The notes: generated by a model from the sequence alone, not told the origin. DNA of 64,000 nucleotides from Panacagrimonas sp052389915 (GCA_052389915.1 JBQTHL010000014.1:248001-312000); one strand, 5' to 3'. Numbered from the stretch's first letter, positions 24,819 to 35,412 are shown. Numbers and translations are program-made.

Positions 24819-24894
24819 GCTCCTATCGTCTAGAGGCCTAGGACGGAGCCCTCTCAAGGCTTAAACCCGGGTTCGAATCCCGGTAGGAGCGCCA
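24819..24894 (+). tRNA. tRNA-Glu (anticodon CUC)
   Basis: 76 bases with the CCA encoded. The acceptor stem GCTCCTA pairs with TAGGAGC. The D arm reads GTCTAGAGGCCTAGGAC. The anticodon stem GAGCC/GGCTT encloses the loop CTCTCAA, so the anticodon is CTC. The T arm is CCGGG-TTCGAAT-CCCGG. It closely matches the bacterial tRNA-Glu pattern. Its 3' half is overlapped antisense by the AraC-family gene. Confidence 0.97.
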
Positions 24895-25838
24895 GTTTTT
24901 TCCAGCCTGACCGCTGCGCCGCACGGCGGCATTCGATCGTCGTCACGCCGGAACTGCCTGGGTGTCACACCTTTTTCGCGATGGAAATACTCGGTGAAAT
25001 GCGCCTGGCTGGAGAAGCCGCAGCGCAGTGCCACATCGGCCAGCGACAGCGCGGTGTCACGCAGCAGTTCGCAGGCGCGGGCCAGACGCCGCTGCGTCAG
25101 GTAGCGATGTGGGGACACGCCGGTAGCATCGCGGAACGCGGCCGCAAAATAGGCGCGACTCAGCGCCGTCTCGTCCGCAAGCGCCTGCAGGGAAATGCCG
25201 GTCTCGATGCTGGATTCGAGCCGTTCGAGTACACGCCGAAGCAATCGCCGCGAGAGCGCATCGCGTCTGCGCGGAAGCGCCGCGGATTGCCCGCTCTCGC
25301 GCAGCAAGTGCAAGGCCATGAAGTCGGACACGGAGTCGGCGTACAACGTCCCATGCTGGCGCGGCCGGCGCAGCTCGCGTTCCAGCGCCTGAATCGCGGA
25401 GATCAACAGCGGATCCTGGATGCCGCAGCGGAATTGCAGCCGCGGACTCGTGCTGGCTTCGGAGTCGGTACCGGAAAAGAACTTCGATCCGAGATGGATC
25501 GAGCGCGAATCGACCTCTCCGCGAATGTCCCAGCCGATACGGGTGGCGGGCGGAATGATGGTGAGGAGCCCCGGATGCGTGCGCCTGTCCCAGTTGCGCC
25601 CAACCCGCACTGGCACTGTCTGCGCGCCACCGACGTGGTAGACGATGACCGGCTCCTCGAAGGGCTCGAAGTCAGCCTCGCAGCAGTCGCCTCGCCAGGC
25701 ATAGAACGCCAGGCTGTTCCAGCCCGCCGACTCGCTGGATAGTTCCGGCGCAAAGCCGACCGACCGCACGATGGAACGACCCGAGGACGCGAATCGGCCG
25801 GTTTTCGATCTTGTAATCGGTGATGACGAAGGCTGCAT
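24861..25838 (-). CDS. AraC-family transcriptional regulator
   Basis: 325 aa if read to the first stop. The N-terminal half is an effector or cupin-like region (YHVGGAQTVPVRVGRNWDRR). The C-terminal HTH_18 domain has both helix-turn-helices: ISLQALADETALSRAYFAAA and LSLADVALRCGFSSQAHFTEY. It ends with KGVTPRQFRRD at about residue 298. The last residues (GAPTGIRTRV) are simply tRNA-Glu read antisense, since no stop occurs before the tRNA. Target genes are unknown; it stands alone, convergent with the tRNA. GAGGAG lies very close to the ATG, so the start is moderately sure. Confidence 0.88.
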   Translation of the reverse strand: MQPSSSPITRSKTGRFASSGRSIVRSVGFAPELSSESAGWNSLAFYAWRGDCCEADFEPFEEPVIVYHVGGAQTVPVRVGRNWDRRTHPGLLTIIPPATRIGWDIRGEVDSRSIHLGSKFFSGTDSEASTSPRLQFRCGIQDPLLISAIQALERELRRPRQHGTLYADSVSDFMALHLLRESGQSAALPRRRDALSRRLLRRVLERLESSIETGISLQALADETALSRAYFAAAFRDATGVSPHRYLTQRRLARACELLRDTALSLADVALRCGFSSQAHFTEYFHREKGVTPRQFRRDDDRMPPCGAAVRLEKTGAPTGIRTRV

Positions 25839-25954
25839 ATCTCCTCGCAGGTAGCCAGGCCTGCTTCGGGTCCCGGCGCTCGCGTCTGTCTACACCCGTA
25901 TCGGCATCGGGGCAAGACCCGGGAAGCCGACGGCGAAAGGGCCGAGGCGCAGCA

Positions 25955-25985
25955 CAAAAAAGAATCCCCGCCGAGGCGGGGATTC
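25955..25985 (-). terminator. Rho-independent terminator of gapA
   Basis: GAATCCCCGCC at 25962-25972 and GGCGGGGATTC at 25975-25985 form an 11-bp perfect stem. On the minus strand it is followed by a run of six T (25956-25961), 20 bases past the gapA stop. Confidence 0.9.
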
Positions 25986-26005
25986 CTGTTTGAAGCGTGA
26001 GCGGA

Positions 26006-27010
26006 TTATTTCGCGGCCACCACGCGCACCATTTCCAGGCACTTGTTGGAGTAGCCCCACTCGTTGTCGTACCAACTGATCAGCTTGACGAAGGTGGAGT
26101 CCAGCGCGATGCCGGCCTCGGCGTCGAACACCGAGGTGCGGGTCTCTCCGCGGAAATCGGTCGCGACGACCTTGTCTTCGGTATAGCCAAGCACGCCCCT
26201 GAGTGCGCCCTCGCTCTGCGCCTTCATCTCGGCGCAGATCTCCTTGTAAGTCGCTGGCTTTTCCAGCTCGCAGGTGAGATCGACCACAGACACGTCCGAG
26301 AGCGGCACGCGGAAGCTCATGCCGGTGAGCTTCTTGTTGAGCTCGGGAATCACCACGCCGACCGCCTTGGCTGCACCCGTGCTGGACGGGATGATGTTCT
26401 CCAGGATGCCGCGACCACCGCGCCAGTCCTTGTTGGACGGGCCGTCGACGGTCTTCTGCGTGGCGGTGGCGGCGTGCACGGTGGTCATCAGGCCGCGCTT
26501 GATGCCCCACTTGTCGTGGATCACCTTGGCTAGCGGCGCCAGGCAGTTGGTGGTGCACGAGGCGTTGGAGACGATGGCCTGACCGGCATAGGTCTTGTGG
26601 TTCACGCCGTAGACGAACATCGGGGTGTCGTCCTTCGAGGGCGCCGACAGGATCACTTTCTTGGCGCCGGCGTCGAGATGCTTCTGAGCCGTCACCTTGT
26701 CGAGAAACAAGCCTGTGGACTCGATGACGACTTCGGCGCCGATCTCGTTCCACTTCAGGTTGGCCGGGTCGCGCTCCTGGGTCAGGCGAATTTTTTTGCC
26801 GTTGATGAGCAGCGCGCCTCCCTCGATGGCAATCTCGCCCTTGAAGCGGCCGTGTACGGAGTCGTACTGCAGCATGTAGGCGAGGTAATCCGGCTCCAGC
26901 AGATCGTTGATGCCGACGATCTCGATGTCGTCGCCGAAGTTCTGCACGGCGGCGCGCAGCACGTTGCGCCCGATGCGGCCGAAACCATTGATGCCAACCT
27001 TCACTGCCAT
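26006..27010 (-). CDS. gapA: Glyceraldehyde-3-phosphate dehydrogenase, type I
   Basis: 334 aa. The Rossmann motif VKVGINGFGRIGRNVLRA is at the N-terminus. The active-site cysteine is C152 in SNASCTTNCLAPL, with HAATATQKTVDGPS downstream and SWYDNEWGYS near the C-terminus. The start ATG 27010 (MAVKVG) has GAGGA nine bases upstream; a longer in-frame start was not used. Central glycolysis and gluconeogenesis. It lies 45 bases after tkt in the same direction and has its own strong terminator. Confidence 0.97.
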   Translation of the reverse strand: MAVKVGINGFGRIGRNVLRAAVQNFGDDIEIVGINDLLEPDYLAYMLQYDSVHGRFKGEIAIEGGALLINGKKIRLTQERDPANLKWNEIGAEVVIESTGLFLDKVTAQKHLDAGAKKVILSAPSKDDTPMFVYGVNHKTYAGQAIVSNASCTTNCLAPLAKVIHDKWGIKRGLMTTVHAATATQKTVDGPSNKDWRGGRGILENIIPSSTGAAKAVGVVIPELNKKLTGMSFRVPLSDVSVVDLTCELEKPATYKEICAEMKAQSEGALRGVLGYTEDKVVATDFRGETRTSVFDAEAGIALDSTFVKLISWYDNEWGYSNKCLEMVRVVAAK

Positions 27011-27055
27011 CTCTCTGTCCTCGTCAAAAGCAGCGCGCACACCGCGCCGCGAAAA

Positions 27056-29053
<1,998 letters not shown>

Positions 29054-29125
29054 CGACAGGTTCGGGCGGAAAGCTTGAGGCGGCGTACTTCAGGCTGGCG
29101 CGGCGCGCTCAGGGCACGGCGCGCG

Positions 29126-29160
29126 CAGAAAACAGGAATGCCCGGCAAGCCGGGCATTCC
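29126..29160 (-). terminator. Terminator downstream of rpoZ
   Basis: GGAATGCCCGGC at 29135-29146 and its exact complement at 29149-29160 give a 12-bp stem with a two-base loop. On the minus strand TGTTTTC follows. It begins 5 bases after the rpoZ stop and separates gmk-rpoZ from tkt-gapA. Confidence 0.8.
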
Positions 29161-29164
29161 GTAG

Positions 29165-29428
29165 TTAAAGGTCGTAACTGGGATCCAGCGGCTCAAGATC
29201 GACCTTGGGCTGCTGGATGGCCGGCAGGTCCTGCTCTTCCAGCACTTCCTTGCCGATGTAGCCGTCCGCGATCTCACGCAGCGCCAGCACCGTGGACTTG
29301 TGATTGCCCCAGGGCAGCTTGGCGTCCGCACCGCGGGCCAACTGGCGTGCGCGCTTGGCGGCAACCAGGGTCAGCTCGAACTGGTTGGGGATTTTGTCCA
29401 GGCAATCTTCGACGGTGACACGGGCCAT
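29165..29428 (-). CDS. rpoZ: RNA polymerase omega subunit
   Basis: 87 aa. MARVTVEDCLDKIPNQFELT followed by LVAAKRARQLARG is the omega signature. The ATG at 29428 was preferred over one six codons upstream because it is the conserved family start. gmk lies 52 bases upstream. spoT, the usual next gene, is absent: a terminator and tkt follow. Confidence 0.97.
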   Translation of the reverse strand: MARVTVEDCLDKIPNQFELTLVAAKRARQLARGADAKLPWGNHKSTVLALREIADGYIGKEVLEEQDLPAIQQPKVDLEPLDPSYDL

Positions 29429-29479
29429 TTGACGCTCGGGCAACAAAAAAGGGCGCGAAGTGTAGCCGAAGCCCCCTTC

Positions 29480-30115
29480 CTATTCCAGCAAGCTGCGGAT
29501 CAGGCCTGCGTGGCGCGCGGCCTGCCCGGCCAACGCCAGCCGCGGCGCCACGAACAAGGCGGCCAGTTCTTCCAGCGCGCGCTCGAAATCCTCGTTCACG
29601 ATCAGCGATTCGTACTCGCCGTAATGCGACATCTCGGCCTTGGCCGCCGCCATGCGCGCGGCAATGGTCGCATCGTCGTCCTGGCCGCGGCCCCGCAATC
29701 GACGCTCCAACTCCGCGGCCGACGGCGGCAGGATGAAGATCGACCGCGCCTCGGGGAGCACTTGCCGGACCTGCTGGGCGCCCTGCCAATCGATATCCAG
29801 AATCACATCGATACCCTGGGCCAACTGCGACGCGGTCTCGCCCCTGCCCGTTCCGTAACGTCGGCCAAACACGTGCGCGTGCTCCAGGAATTCGCCAAGC
29901 TCGATCATCGCCACGAAACGCGCTTCGTCGACGAAGTGATAGTGCACGCCATCCTGCTCGCCGGGCCGCGGCGCACGCGTGGTGTAGGAAACCGAGATCG
30001 CAGCCCCGTGTCCGCGAGTCGCGAGCCGAGGCACCAGCGCCCGCGTCAGGCTGGTCTTGCCGCCGCCGGATGGAGCGGAGACGACGAACAGATGGCCGCG
30101 CGGATCGTTATCCAA
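29480..30115 (-). CDS. gmk: Guanylate kinase
   Basis: 211 aa. Phosphorylates GMP to GDP. P-loop SAPSGGGKTSLTRALV (GGGKTS instead of the more usual GAGKSS), then SVSYTTRAPRPGEQDGVHYHF, the guanylate kinase signature, and ILDIDWQGAQQVR. Starts 6 bases after the DUF1631 stop, so it is likely co-transcribed with it. Confidence 0.97.
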   Translation of the reverse strand: MDNDPRGHLFVVSAPSGGGKTSLTRALVPRLATRGHGAAISVSYTTRAPRPGEQDGVHYHFVDEARFVAMIELGEFLEHAHVFGRRYGTGRGETASQLAQGIDVILDIDWQGAQQVRQVLPEARSIFILPPSAAELERRLRGRGQDDDATIAARMAAAKAEMSHYGEYESLIVNEDFERALEELAALFVAPRLALAGQAARHAGLIRSLLE

Positions 30116-30121
30116 GTGCTT

Positions 30122-32416
30122 TCAGGTCGCTCGCGTCGCGGTATCGGATTCCGTCCGTCGCGCCTTGAGGTAAGCGTCCAGCGATCTTCGCGCGGCCGGC
30201 CCGAGATCGATCGGCTCGGCGCGGCCGGCGGCCAGGTCGTCCAGAAAGGCCTGGGTGCGCATCTGCAATTTGTTCTGGCCGTTGAATTCGGCAAACGTGA
30301 CCGATCCGTCGGCGGGGTGGTGCGTCACGACTTTGAGCCAGCGATTCTTGCCGCGCTCATGGTCATAGACGCGGAACCAACTGCTCAGCACCATCAACAG
30401 GTCCAGCAGGGCCAGCGGATTGGGGGCGGCCTCGACCGCTTCTGCCGACGCAGGATCAGGCGCCGACACAGGCTCCGGTTCGGACGGTTTGCGCAGATCG
30501 CTCGCAGCGTCCGGCTTCCCTCCCTCGACCCCTGCGGCCGGCGGCAAGCCCTCGCGCGGCAGTCTTATGCCGGGGTCGGTCCTCATCGATAGCGCGCGCG
30601 TCAGCGCTTCCGATTCGACTTCGGCCAGCGCGCCGCGCCAACTGCGGGTGAGGAGTTGGACCCGCTCGTCGAGCATCCCGATTTCGCCGAAGCGTTGCGC
30701 GATGTCCTTGGCGAGGCGCGTGCAGTTTTCGTCGGTGCGCGAAGCCGGCCGGCGCGGATCGACGGTTTCCAGAATCCGGCGCAGCAGGTCCATGCCGTCC
30801 CGCCAGGCCTCGCTGTCGCCGCCTTGCTTGAGCAGGCGCAGGGCCATCAGCGGCGCCCAGCCGGAATTGAGCAGCGGCCAGACGCCGTCCGGGAGTTTGC
30901 GGCTGAGGGTCTGGAGTTGCAATTCCTCGGCCACCACGCGACGGGTTTTTTCGATGAGCGCCTGGCGACGCAGGCGCGCATCGTCCTTCTGCTGTGCGAA
31001 GAACGTCTCCAGCGTTTCTTCGTCGACCGGGCTGGGCAGATCGATCTGCGAGCGCACCTCTTCGGCCGCCACGTCGAACTGGCTCTGGATTTCCGCAACC
31101 AGTTGTTCGATGCGACGCAGCGCCTCCAGGCCGGACGCGCGGGCGCTGGCGGCCAGAGTGGTCAGCTCGTTCATCAGGCCGCGCACCGGGTGTGAGCGGT
31201 CGGCAAAGAAGCTGGAGTCGGCCAGCGCATTCTTGATGACGGCGAAGCGCAACTGGTCGAAGCGCGGCTTCAGCGGCGCCGGCAGGCTCGGGTCCTGCAA
31301 CAGCTCGTTGAACATCTTTCCGACGACGCCGGCGCGCTGCACGTAAGCGTACGCTCGGGGCGCATCCCAGCCGGTGACGATCTGTCCGGACGCGGCCCGC
31401 GCCAGGTCGGTACCCAATTGCGCGTCGCTGTAGTACGAGCCCGGAAGGCCATCGAGCGGAACCACACCAATGCCCGCCGCGCCGAGCTGGCGCAGGGCGT
31501 TGAGCGTGGTGGCGTCCATCATCGGCGGCACCGCAAAGCCGTAGCTGCCCGCCGCGCTTGCGCCGTTGTCCATCGCGGAAAAATCGGTCTGCCCGGGCGC
31601 TCCGCCAATCCCCGCGGGACCGCCACCGGGCTTGCCACCCGGTACGCCGCCGATGGCAGCAGCCTTCACGCCATTCTGGTCGAGGAAGCGCAGCGCCCGC
31701 GTGTACAACTCGCCAAGGTCACTGATGACCAGCCGGTCGAACAGCTTGAACACCACCAGCTCGACGTCGAACTCCACTTCCAGCGCCTCGGCGCTGCGGC
31801 GGAATGCCGCCGAGATGGTCGCGGGCGACAGCGCGCCGGGTTCTATAGGCGCCCTCAATTCCTGGATCATCCACTCGATGCGCCGCCCCAGCTCGAATAT
31901 CAGAGTCTTGTAGAGCCCCTCGGCCTTGGTTGCCATGCTGGAGATGGCGATGGATTCTTCCAGCGAGCGCGACTCCTGCAAGGACAGGTTTTCGTAGGCA
32001 ATCTCGTCGGCGGTTTTCTCGGCGGGCTTGGCTTGCGGCGCGAAGCCGGTAGCAATTTCCTCACGGAATATGCGGCCGATCTTGGGACGGCCCAGGCGCA
32101 CCACGCGCATGGTGTCGAAATAAACCCGCTGGTCCTTGTTGTTGGTGGCACGGCGCGCCATTTCGAACAGCATGTCGTCTGCGCCGTCGAACATGCGGTC
32201 GAGCCCTCGCCCCAGCACTTCCGCGGCAAGCTTGGCCAACTCATCGACCAGCTTCACGGTTGCTTCGTCGGCCGGGCCACGCGGAGCGGCAGCGGCCTGA
32301 CCCGTGGCATCCCGACTCTGCGCCCCACGTGCTGCGTTGACGTTCAATACGAACTCCTGCGCGTAGCCGACGCATTCCATGGAAGCGTCGGATGGCAAGG
32401 GTGCAATGTGCCCCAC
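30122..32416 (-). CDS. DUF1631 family protein
   Basis: 764 aa, rich in helices, no signal peptide or membrane segment. I recognise the DUF1631 family by the N-terminal ELAKLAAEVLGRGLDRMFDG, the central LPAPLKPRFDQLRFAVIKNA region and the C-terminal WFRVYDHERGKNRWLKVVTH domain. A glycine/proline-rich stretch near residues 248-262 looks like a linker. Members occur in Pseudomonas and Xanthomonas; no function is established to my knowledge. Start is either GTG 32416 (preceded by AGGTGG) or ATG 32380. It is coupled to gmk by a 6-base gap. Confidence 0.85.
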   Translation of the reverse strand: MGHIAPLPSDASMECVGYAQEFVLNVNAARGAQSRDATGQAAAAPRGPADEATVKLVDELAKLAAEVLGRGLDRMFDGADDMLFEMARRATNNKDQRVYFDTMRVVRLGRPKIGRIFREEIATGFAPQAKPAEKTADEIAYENLSLQESRSLEESIAISSMATKAEGLYKTLIFELGRRIEWMIQELRAPIEPGALSPATISAAFRRSAEALEVEFDVELVVFKLFDRLVISDLGELYTRALRFLDQNGVKAAAIGGVPGGKPGGGPAGIGGAPGQTDFSAMDNGASAAGSYGFAVPPMMDATTLNALRQLGAAGIGVVPLDGLPGSYYSDAQLGTDLARAASGQIVTGWDAPRAYAYVQRAGVVGKMFNELLQDPSLPAPLKPRFDQLRFAVIKNALADSSFFADRSHPVRGLMNELTTLAASARASGLEALRRIEQLVAEIQSQFDVAAEEVRSQIDLPSPVDEETLETFFAQQKDDARLRRQALIEKTRRVVAEELQLQTLSRKLPDGVWPLLNSGWAPLMALRLLKQGGDSEAWRDGMDLLRRILETVDPRRPASRTDENCTRLAKDIAQRFGEIGMLDERVQLLTRSWRGALAEVESEALTRALSMRTDPGIRLPREGLPPAAGVEGGKPDAASDLRKPSEPEPVSAPDPASAEAVEAAPNPLALLDLLMVLSSWFRVYDHERGKNRWLKVVTHHPADGSVTFAEFNGQNKLQMRTQAFLDDLAAGRAEPIDLGPAARRSLDAYLKARRTESDTATRAT

Positions 32417-32515
32417 TCCACCTTTATTTTCTCGGCCATCCCGCTACTGGAAAAGCAGGCCCCCCGGCCCGGACATCAGAGTCTGCCGTTTTTTGGGATC
32501 GATTGCAGGCCGTTC

Positions 32516-32761
32516 AACCTAGAAACCGCAGTTGGGGATCGATTCTTGGCGAGCTCGCAGCGAGCGATGGCGCAGGGCTGGAGCGAAACCCATGGTGGTT
32601 CCATGGGTTGAGTGAAGCCCAAGCCGGCGCCGCGAGAGCCGTCGAGAATCGATTAGCGGGAGCAGCCAGCCACCGTTTGGGTGCATACGCCAAGGTGGCA
32701 ATTTCATCGTGCTTCGTACTCCAGTTGGGCTGCTCACGCGACCAACTGCGGTTTCTAGGTT
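32516..32761. repeat. 246-bp nested inverted-repeat element (MITE-like or structured RNA)
   Basis: Perfect 20-bp terminal inverted repeats lie at 32516-32535 and 32742-32761 (AACCTAGAAACCGCAGTTGG and complement). Inside are further stems: ATCGATTCT 32538-32546 with 32645-32653, AACCCATGG 32587-32595 with CCATGGGTT 32601-32609, and a GCCACC/GGTGGC hairpin around 32670-32695. A short direct repeat GGGATCGATT at 32495 and 32535 flanks the left end. The right end touches the ppx stop codon. It fills most of the 344-base gap between ppx and the DUF1631 gene. No open frame in it looks like a real protein. Confidence 0.7.
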
Positions 32762-34281
32762 CAAGTAAACCGCAGGCGCATCTGGATCGCCAGGAGGTGT
32801 TCGGCCTCCTGCGCCAGGTCGGCCTGCGTCAGCGGGTGCGTCGCCAGCCACCCGTCCGCAAACTGAACGTCCACCGCGCGCCGGTTCACGCTCAGCCGCA
32901 CCGGAGGCTTGAGCCCCGGGGCACGCGAACGGTGGAGCAGGAAGGCCAGGCGAAACAGCACGGCCAGCCGCTGGATCGGTTCCACATAGGCGCTGGGAAG
33001 GTCGTCGCAGGCGCTCATCGTGAACTTGCTGCGATGCAGCCGCACCAGCGCCGCCAGCAGGCGCTGGTCGGTCTGCGAAAATCCCTGCAAGTCGGCGTGG
33101 CGCAGGATGTACTCGCCATGCTTGTGGTACTGCGCATGCGCGATGACCAGCCCGATCTCGTGCAGGCGCGCGGCCCAGCCCAGCAGCGCGCCGGACAGCT
33201 TGGGTTCGAGTTGCCAGCCGGCTTGAGCCTGCTTCAGCAATTTGAGCGCGGTACTACCGACCGCGTCGGCGTGCGCAGCATCCACGTCGTAGCGCGCGGC
33301 CATGGCCTGCACCGCGCGGTCGCGCACGTCCTGGTCGGACAGGCGACCGAGCAGGTCGTAGATCAGGCCCTCGCGCAGCGCGCGCTCGGAGGTGCTCATG
33401 ACTTGCAGTTCCAGCGAGTCGAACACGCCGGCGAGCACGGCCAGGCCCCCGGCGAACACCGGTCGCCGGTCCTCGCGCAAGGCCGGGAAATCGAGCCGAT
33501 CCACATGCCCGCGCTCGATCACCAGCGACACCACTTTCTCCAGCCCGATGCGTGAGAGTTCCTGGTCGGCCCAGCCCTGTTCGCGCATCACGCGCCAGAC
33601 GCCGCGCACCGTGCCGCTGGCGCCGATGGCCGTGTCCCATCCCGCCTTGCGGTAGCGGTGTTCGAGAAATTCCAGCGCCACGCGCGCGGCCAGACGCGCC
33701 TCGCGAAAGCGCGCGCGGGTGATGACGCCGTCGTCGAAGAATCGCGCCTGGTGCACCACGCAACCCAGGCCCACCGATTCCATCAGGCGCGGTTCGTTGC
33801 CGCGGCCAATGATCAGTTCGGTGCTGCCGCCGCCGATGTCCACGACCAGCCGTCGCGAGTGCGCCAATCCCATGCCGTGAGTCACGCCGCCGTAAACCAG
33901 GCGCGCCTCCTCGACGCCGGAAATGATTTCGATGGGATGGCCCAGCGCCGATTCCGCGGCGGCGTGGAAATCCGTGCCGCGCTTCAACTTGCGCATGGTG
34001 TTGGTGCCCACCGCGCGCACCCGCCCCACCGCCAGATTGCGCAGCCTCTGCCCGAAGCGTTGCAGGCAGGCCAGCGCGCGTTGCTGGGCGTCAGGCGTCA
34101 GGCGCCGATCCGGATCAAGTCCGCCGGCCAAGCGCACCGGCTCGCGCAGCCGGTCGATCACTTGCAGCTCCGAACCCTGCGCGCGCGCCACCAGCATGTG
34201 GAAGCTGTTCGATCCCAGATCGACGGCGGCGACTTCCGTGGACAGCTCTTCGGCCGATGGGACGGAACGCGGGCTGGGCAT
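32761..34281 (-). CDS. ppx: Exopolyphosphatase / guanosine pentaphosphatase family (Ppx/GppA)
   Basis: 506 aa. ASKHA fold: VAAVDLGSNSFHMLVARAQG (phosphate 1), VRAVGTNTMRKLKRG, EIISGVEEARLVYGGVTHG, then VVDIGGGSTELIIGRG (phosphate 2), followed by an HD-like helical C-terminal domain (RLHEIGLVIAHAQYHKHGEY). It hydrolyses polyphosphate end groups and possibly pppGpp. No ppk is adjacent. The stop codon coincides with the edge of the inverted-repeat element. Confidence 0.94.
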   Translation of the reverse strand: MPSPRSVPSAEELSTEVAAVDLGSNSFHMLVARAQGSELQVIDRLREPVRLAGGLDPDRRLTPDAQQRALACLQRFGQRLRNLAVGRVRAVGTNTMRKLKRGTDFHAAAESALGHPIEIISGVEEARLVYGGVTHGMGLAHSRRLVVDIGGGSTELIIGRGNEPRLMESVGLGCVVHQARFFDDGVITRARFREARLAARVALEFLEHRYRKAGWDTAIGASGTVRGVWRVMREQGWADQELSRIGLEKVVSLVIERGHVDRLDFPALREDRRPVFAGGLAVLAGVFDSLELQVMSTSERALREGLIYDLLGRLSDQDVRDRAVQAMAARYDVDAAHADAVGSTALKLLKQAQAGWQLEPKLSGALLGWAARLHEIGLVIAHAQYHKHGEYILRHADLQGFSQTDQRLLAALVRLHRSKFTMSACDDLPSAYVEPIQRLAVLFRLAFLLHRSRAPGLKPPVRLSVNRRAVDVQFADGWLATHPLTQADLAQEAEHLLAIQMRLRFT

Positions 34282-34693
34282 ACGTCAATGAAGAGGTGGT
34301 CGCGGGCGAAGCGACTATAACCAAGCCGCGTGTCAGTACACGTTTACGTATGCAGGTTCAGGGGTTTTCCAGAATTAGTGACTTGATTCGAGCAGCAGGT
34401 ACGCATTCAGGACCGGACGATTGCCAGGCAGCAGCATCCTCCCAACATCACTCCTGCCAAACTTCGACGGCAACGCCGCACGCCATTTCGCCCCAGTTGC
34501 CGCCACCGAAACGTCGAAGCACCGTGTTCTCGCATCCTTGCGTCATATTCCCCTCCCTTCCCTCGGCACTCTCCGCCTACCTTGCCAAGCGTTGACCCGC
34601 GCGCCTCATTCCCTGAACATAGCGCGCCGCCGAGTACCCCTAGACGGGCGATCGACCCGTTACGGCCACGCAAGCACCGGGAGCAAGCCAAGC
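34282..34693. other. Intergenic region upstream of the cytochrome genes, no gene seen
   Basis: 412 bases between divergent ppx and the first cytochrome c gene. The open frame running into the cytochrome lacks the coding character of its neighbours and would bury its signal peptide, so it was not used. It must hold promoters for both directions. TTGACC near 34592 could be a -35 box, but no matching -10 at standard spacing is seen. Confidence 0.5.
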
Positions 34694-35026
34694 ATGAAAA
34701 TTACACGTTGGGGCGCAATCGCCGCCCTCACGGCCGCATCCGCTGTCCTCAGTCTGCCCGCAGGGGCCGCCGGGAGTGCCGAAGCGGGAATCGAAAAAGC
34801 CAACACCTGCATGGGCTGCCACGGCATCCCGGGCTATAACAACGCGTATCCGTCGTATCGCGTACCCAAGCTCGGTGGGCAGACGCCGCAGTTCCTGGAA
34901 GCAGCGCTCAAGGCGTATCGCAGCGGCGAACGCCCTCACGCCACCATGCATGCGCAGGCCGCGAGCATGAGCGACCAGGATATCGCCGATGTCGCGGCTT
35001 ACCTCGCCACGGCGCCGCACAAGTGA
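34694..35026 (+). CDS. Small periplasmic monoheme cytochrome c
   Basis: 110 aa with a signal peptide (MKITRWGAIAALTAASAVL, cleavage after GAAG or nearby). One CMGCH heme site is at about residues 43-47. The likely distal Met is in HATMHAQAASM. The C-terminal helix DQDIADVAAYLATAP is typical of class I cytochromes. Start at the first ATG that gives a signal peptide. It forms a tandem pair with the next cytochrome (20-base gap), suggesting paralogous electron carriers to a terminal oxidase; partners are unknown. Confidence 0.88.
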   Translation: MKITRWGAIAALTAASAVLSLPAGAAGSAEAGIEKANTCMGCHGIPGYNNAYPSYRVPKLGGQTPQFLEAALKAYRSGERPHATMHAQAASMSDQDIADVAAYLATAPHK

Positions 35027-35046
35027 ACCGAATCCCGTCTGGCTCC

Positions 35047-35388
35047 ATGAATACCAAGCGCCTCTTCGCCGCAGCGGCACTCGCCGCTCTGTCCCTGCCC
35101 GTTCTTGCCGAGGACGCGGTGCCCGAGAAGGCCGCCGTTTGTGCGGCCTGCCACGGCCCGGGTGGAGCCAAACCCATCCTGCCGGATTACCCGGTGCTGG
35201 CCGGGCAATACTCCAACTATCTCGAGCACGCGCTGCACGAGTACAAGGACGGCAAGCGCACGAATCCAATCATGACGGCCCAGGCTTCGGCGCTGTCGAA
35301 GGAAGAGATCAAATCGCTGGCGCTGTACTTCTCGATGCAGGAGGGCCCGCTGTACACGCCGAAGATTCCCGAGCACAAGGCCAAGTAG
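35047..35388 (+). CDS. Small periplasmic monoheme cytochrome c
   Basis: 113 aa. Signal peptide MNTKRLFAAAALAALSLPVLA, heme motif CAACH at about residues 32-36, a likely axial Met in NPIMTAQASAL, and a helix KEEIKSLALYFSMQ. It shares layout and spacing with the upstream cytochrome, so it is probably a tandem duplicate that diverged. Both resemble the c4/c5-like carriers. A terminator follows 25 bases after the stop. Confidence 0.88.
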   Translation: MNTKRLFAAAALAALSLPVLAEDAVPEKAAVCAACHGPGGAKPILPDYPVLAGQYSNYLEHALHEYKDGKRTNPIMTAQASALSKEEIKSLALYFSMQEGPLYTPKIPEHKAK

Positions 35389-35412
35389 CCTTGCGCCTTT
35401 GTCGTGAAATCC

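Noticed and set aside
34421..35026. An in-frame start 91 codons upstream of the first cytochrome c.
   Set aside because: The extension would bury the signal peptide, which starts at 34694, and is not family-like.
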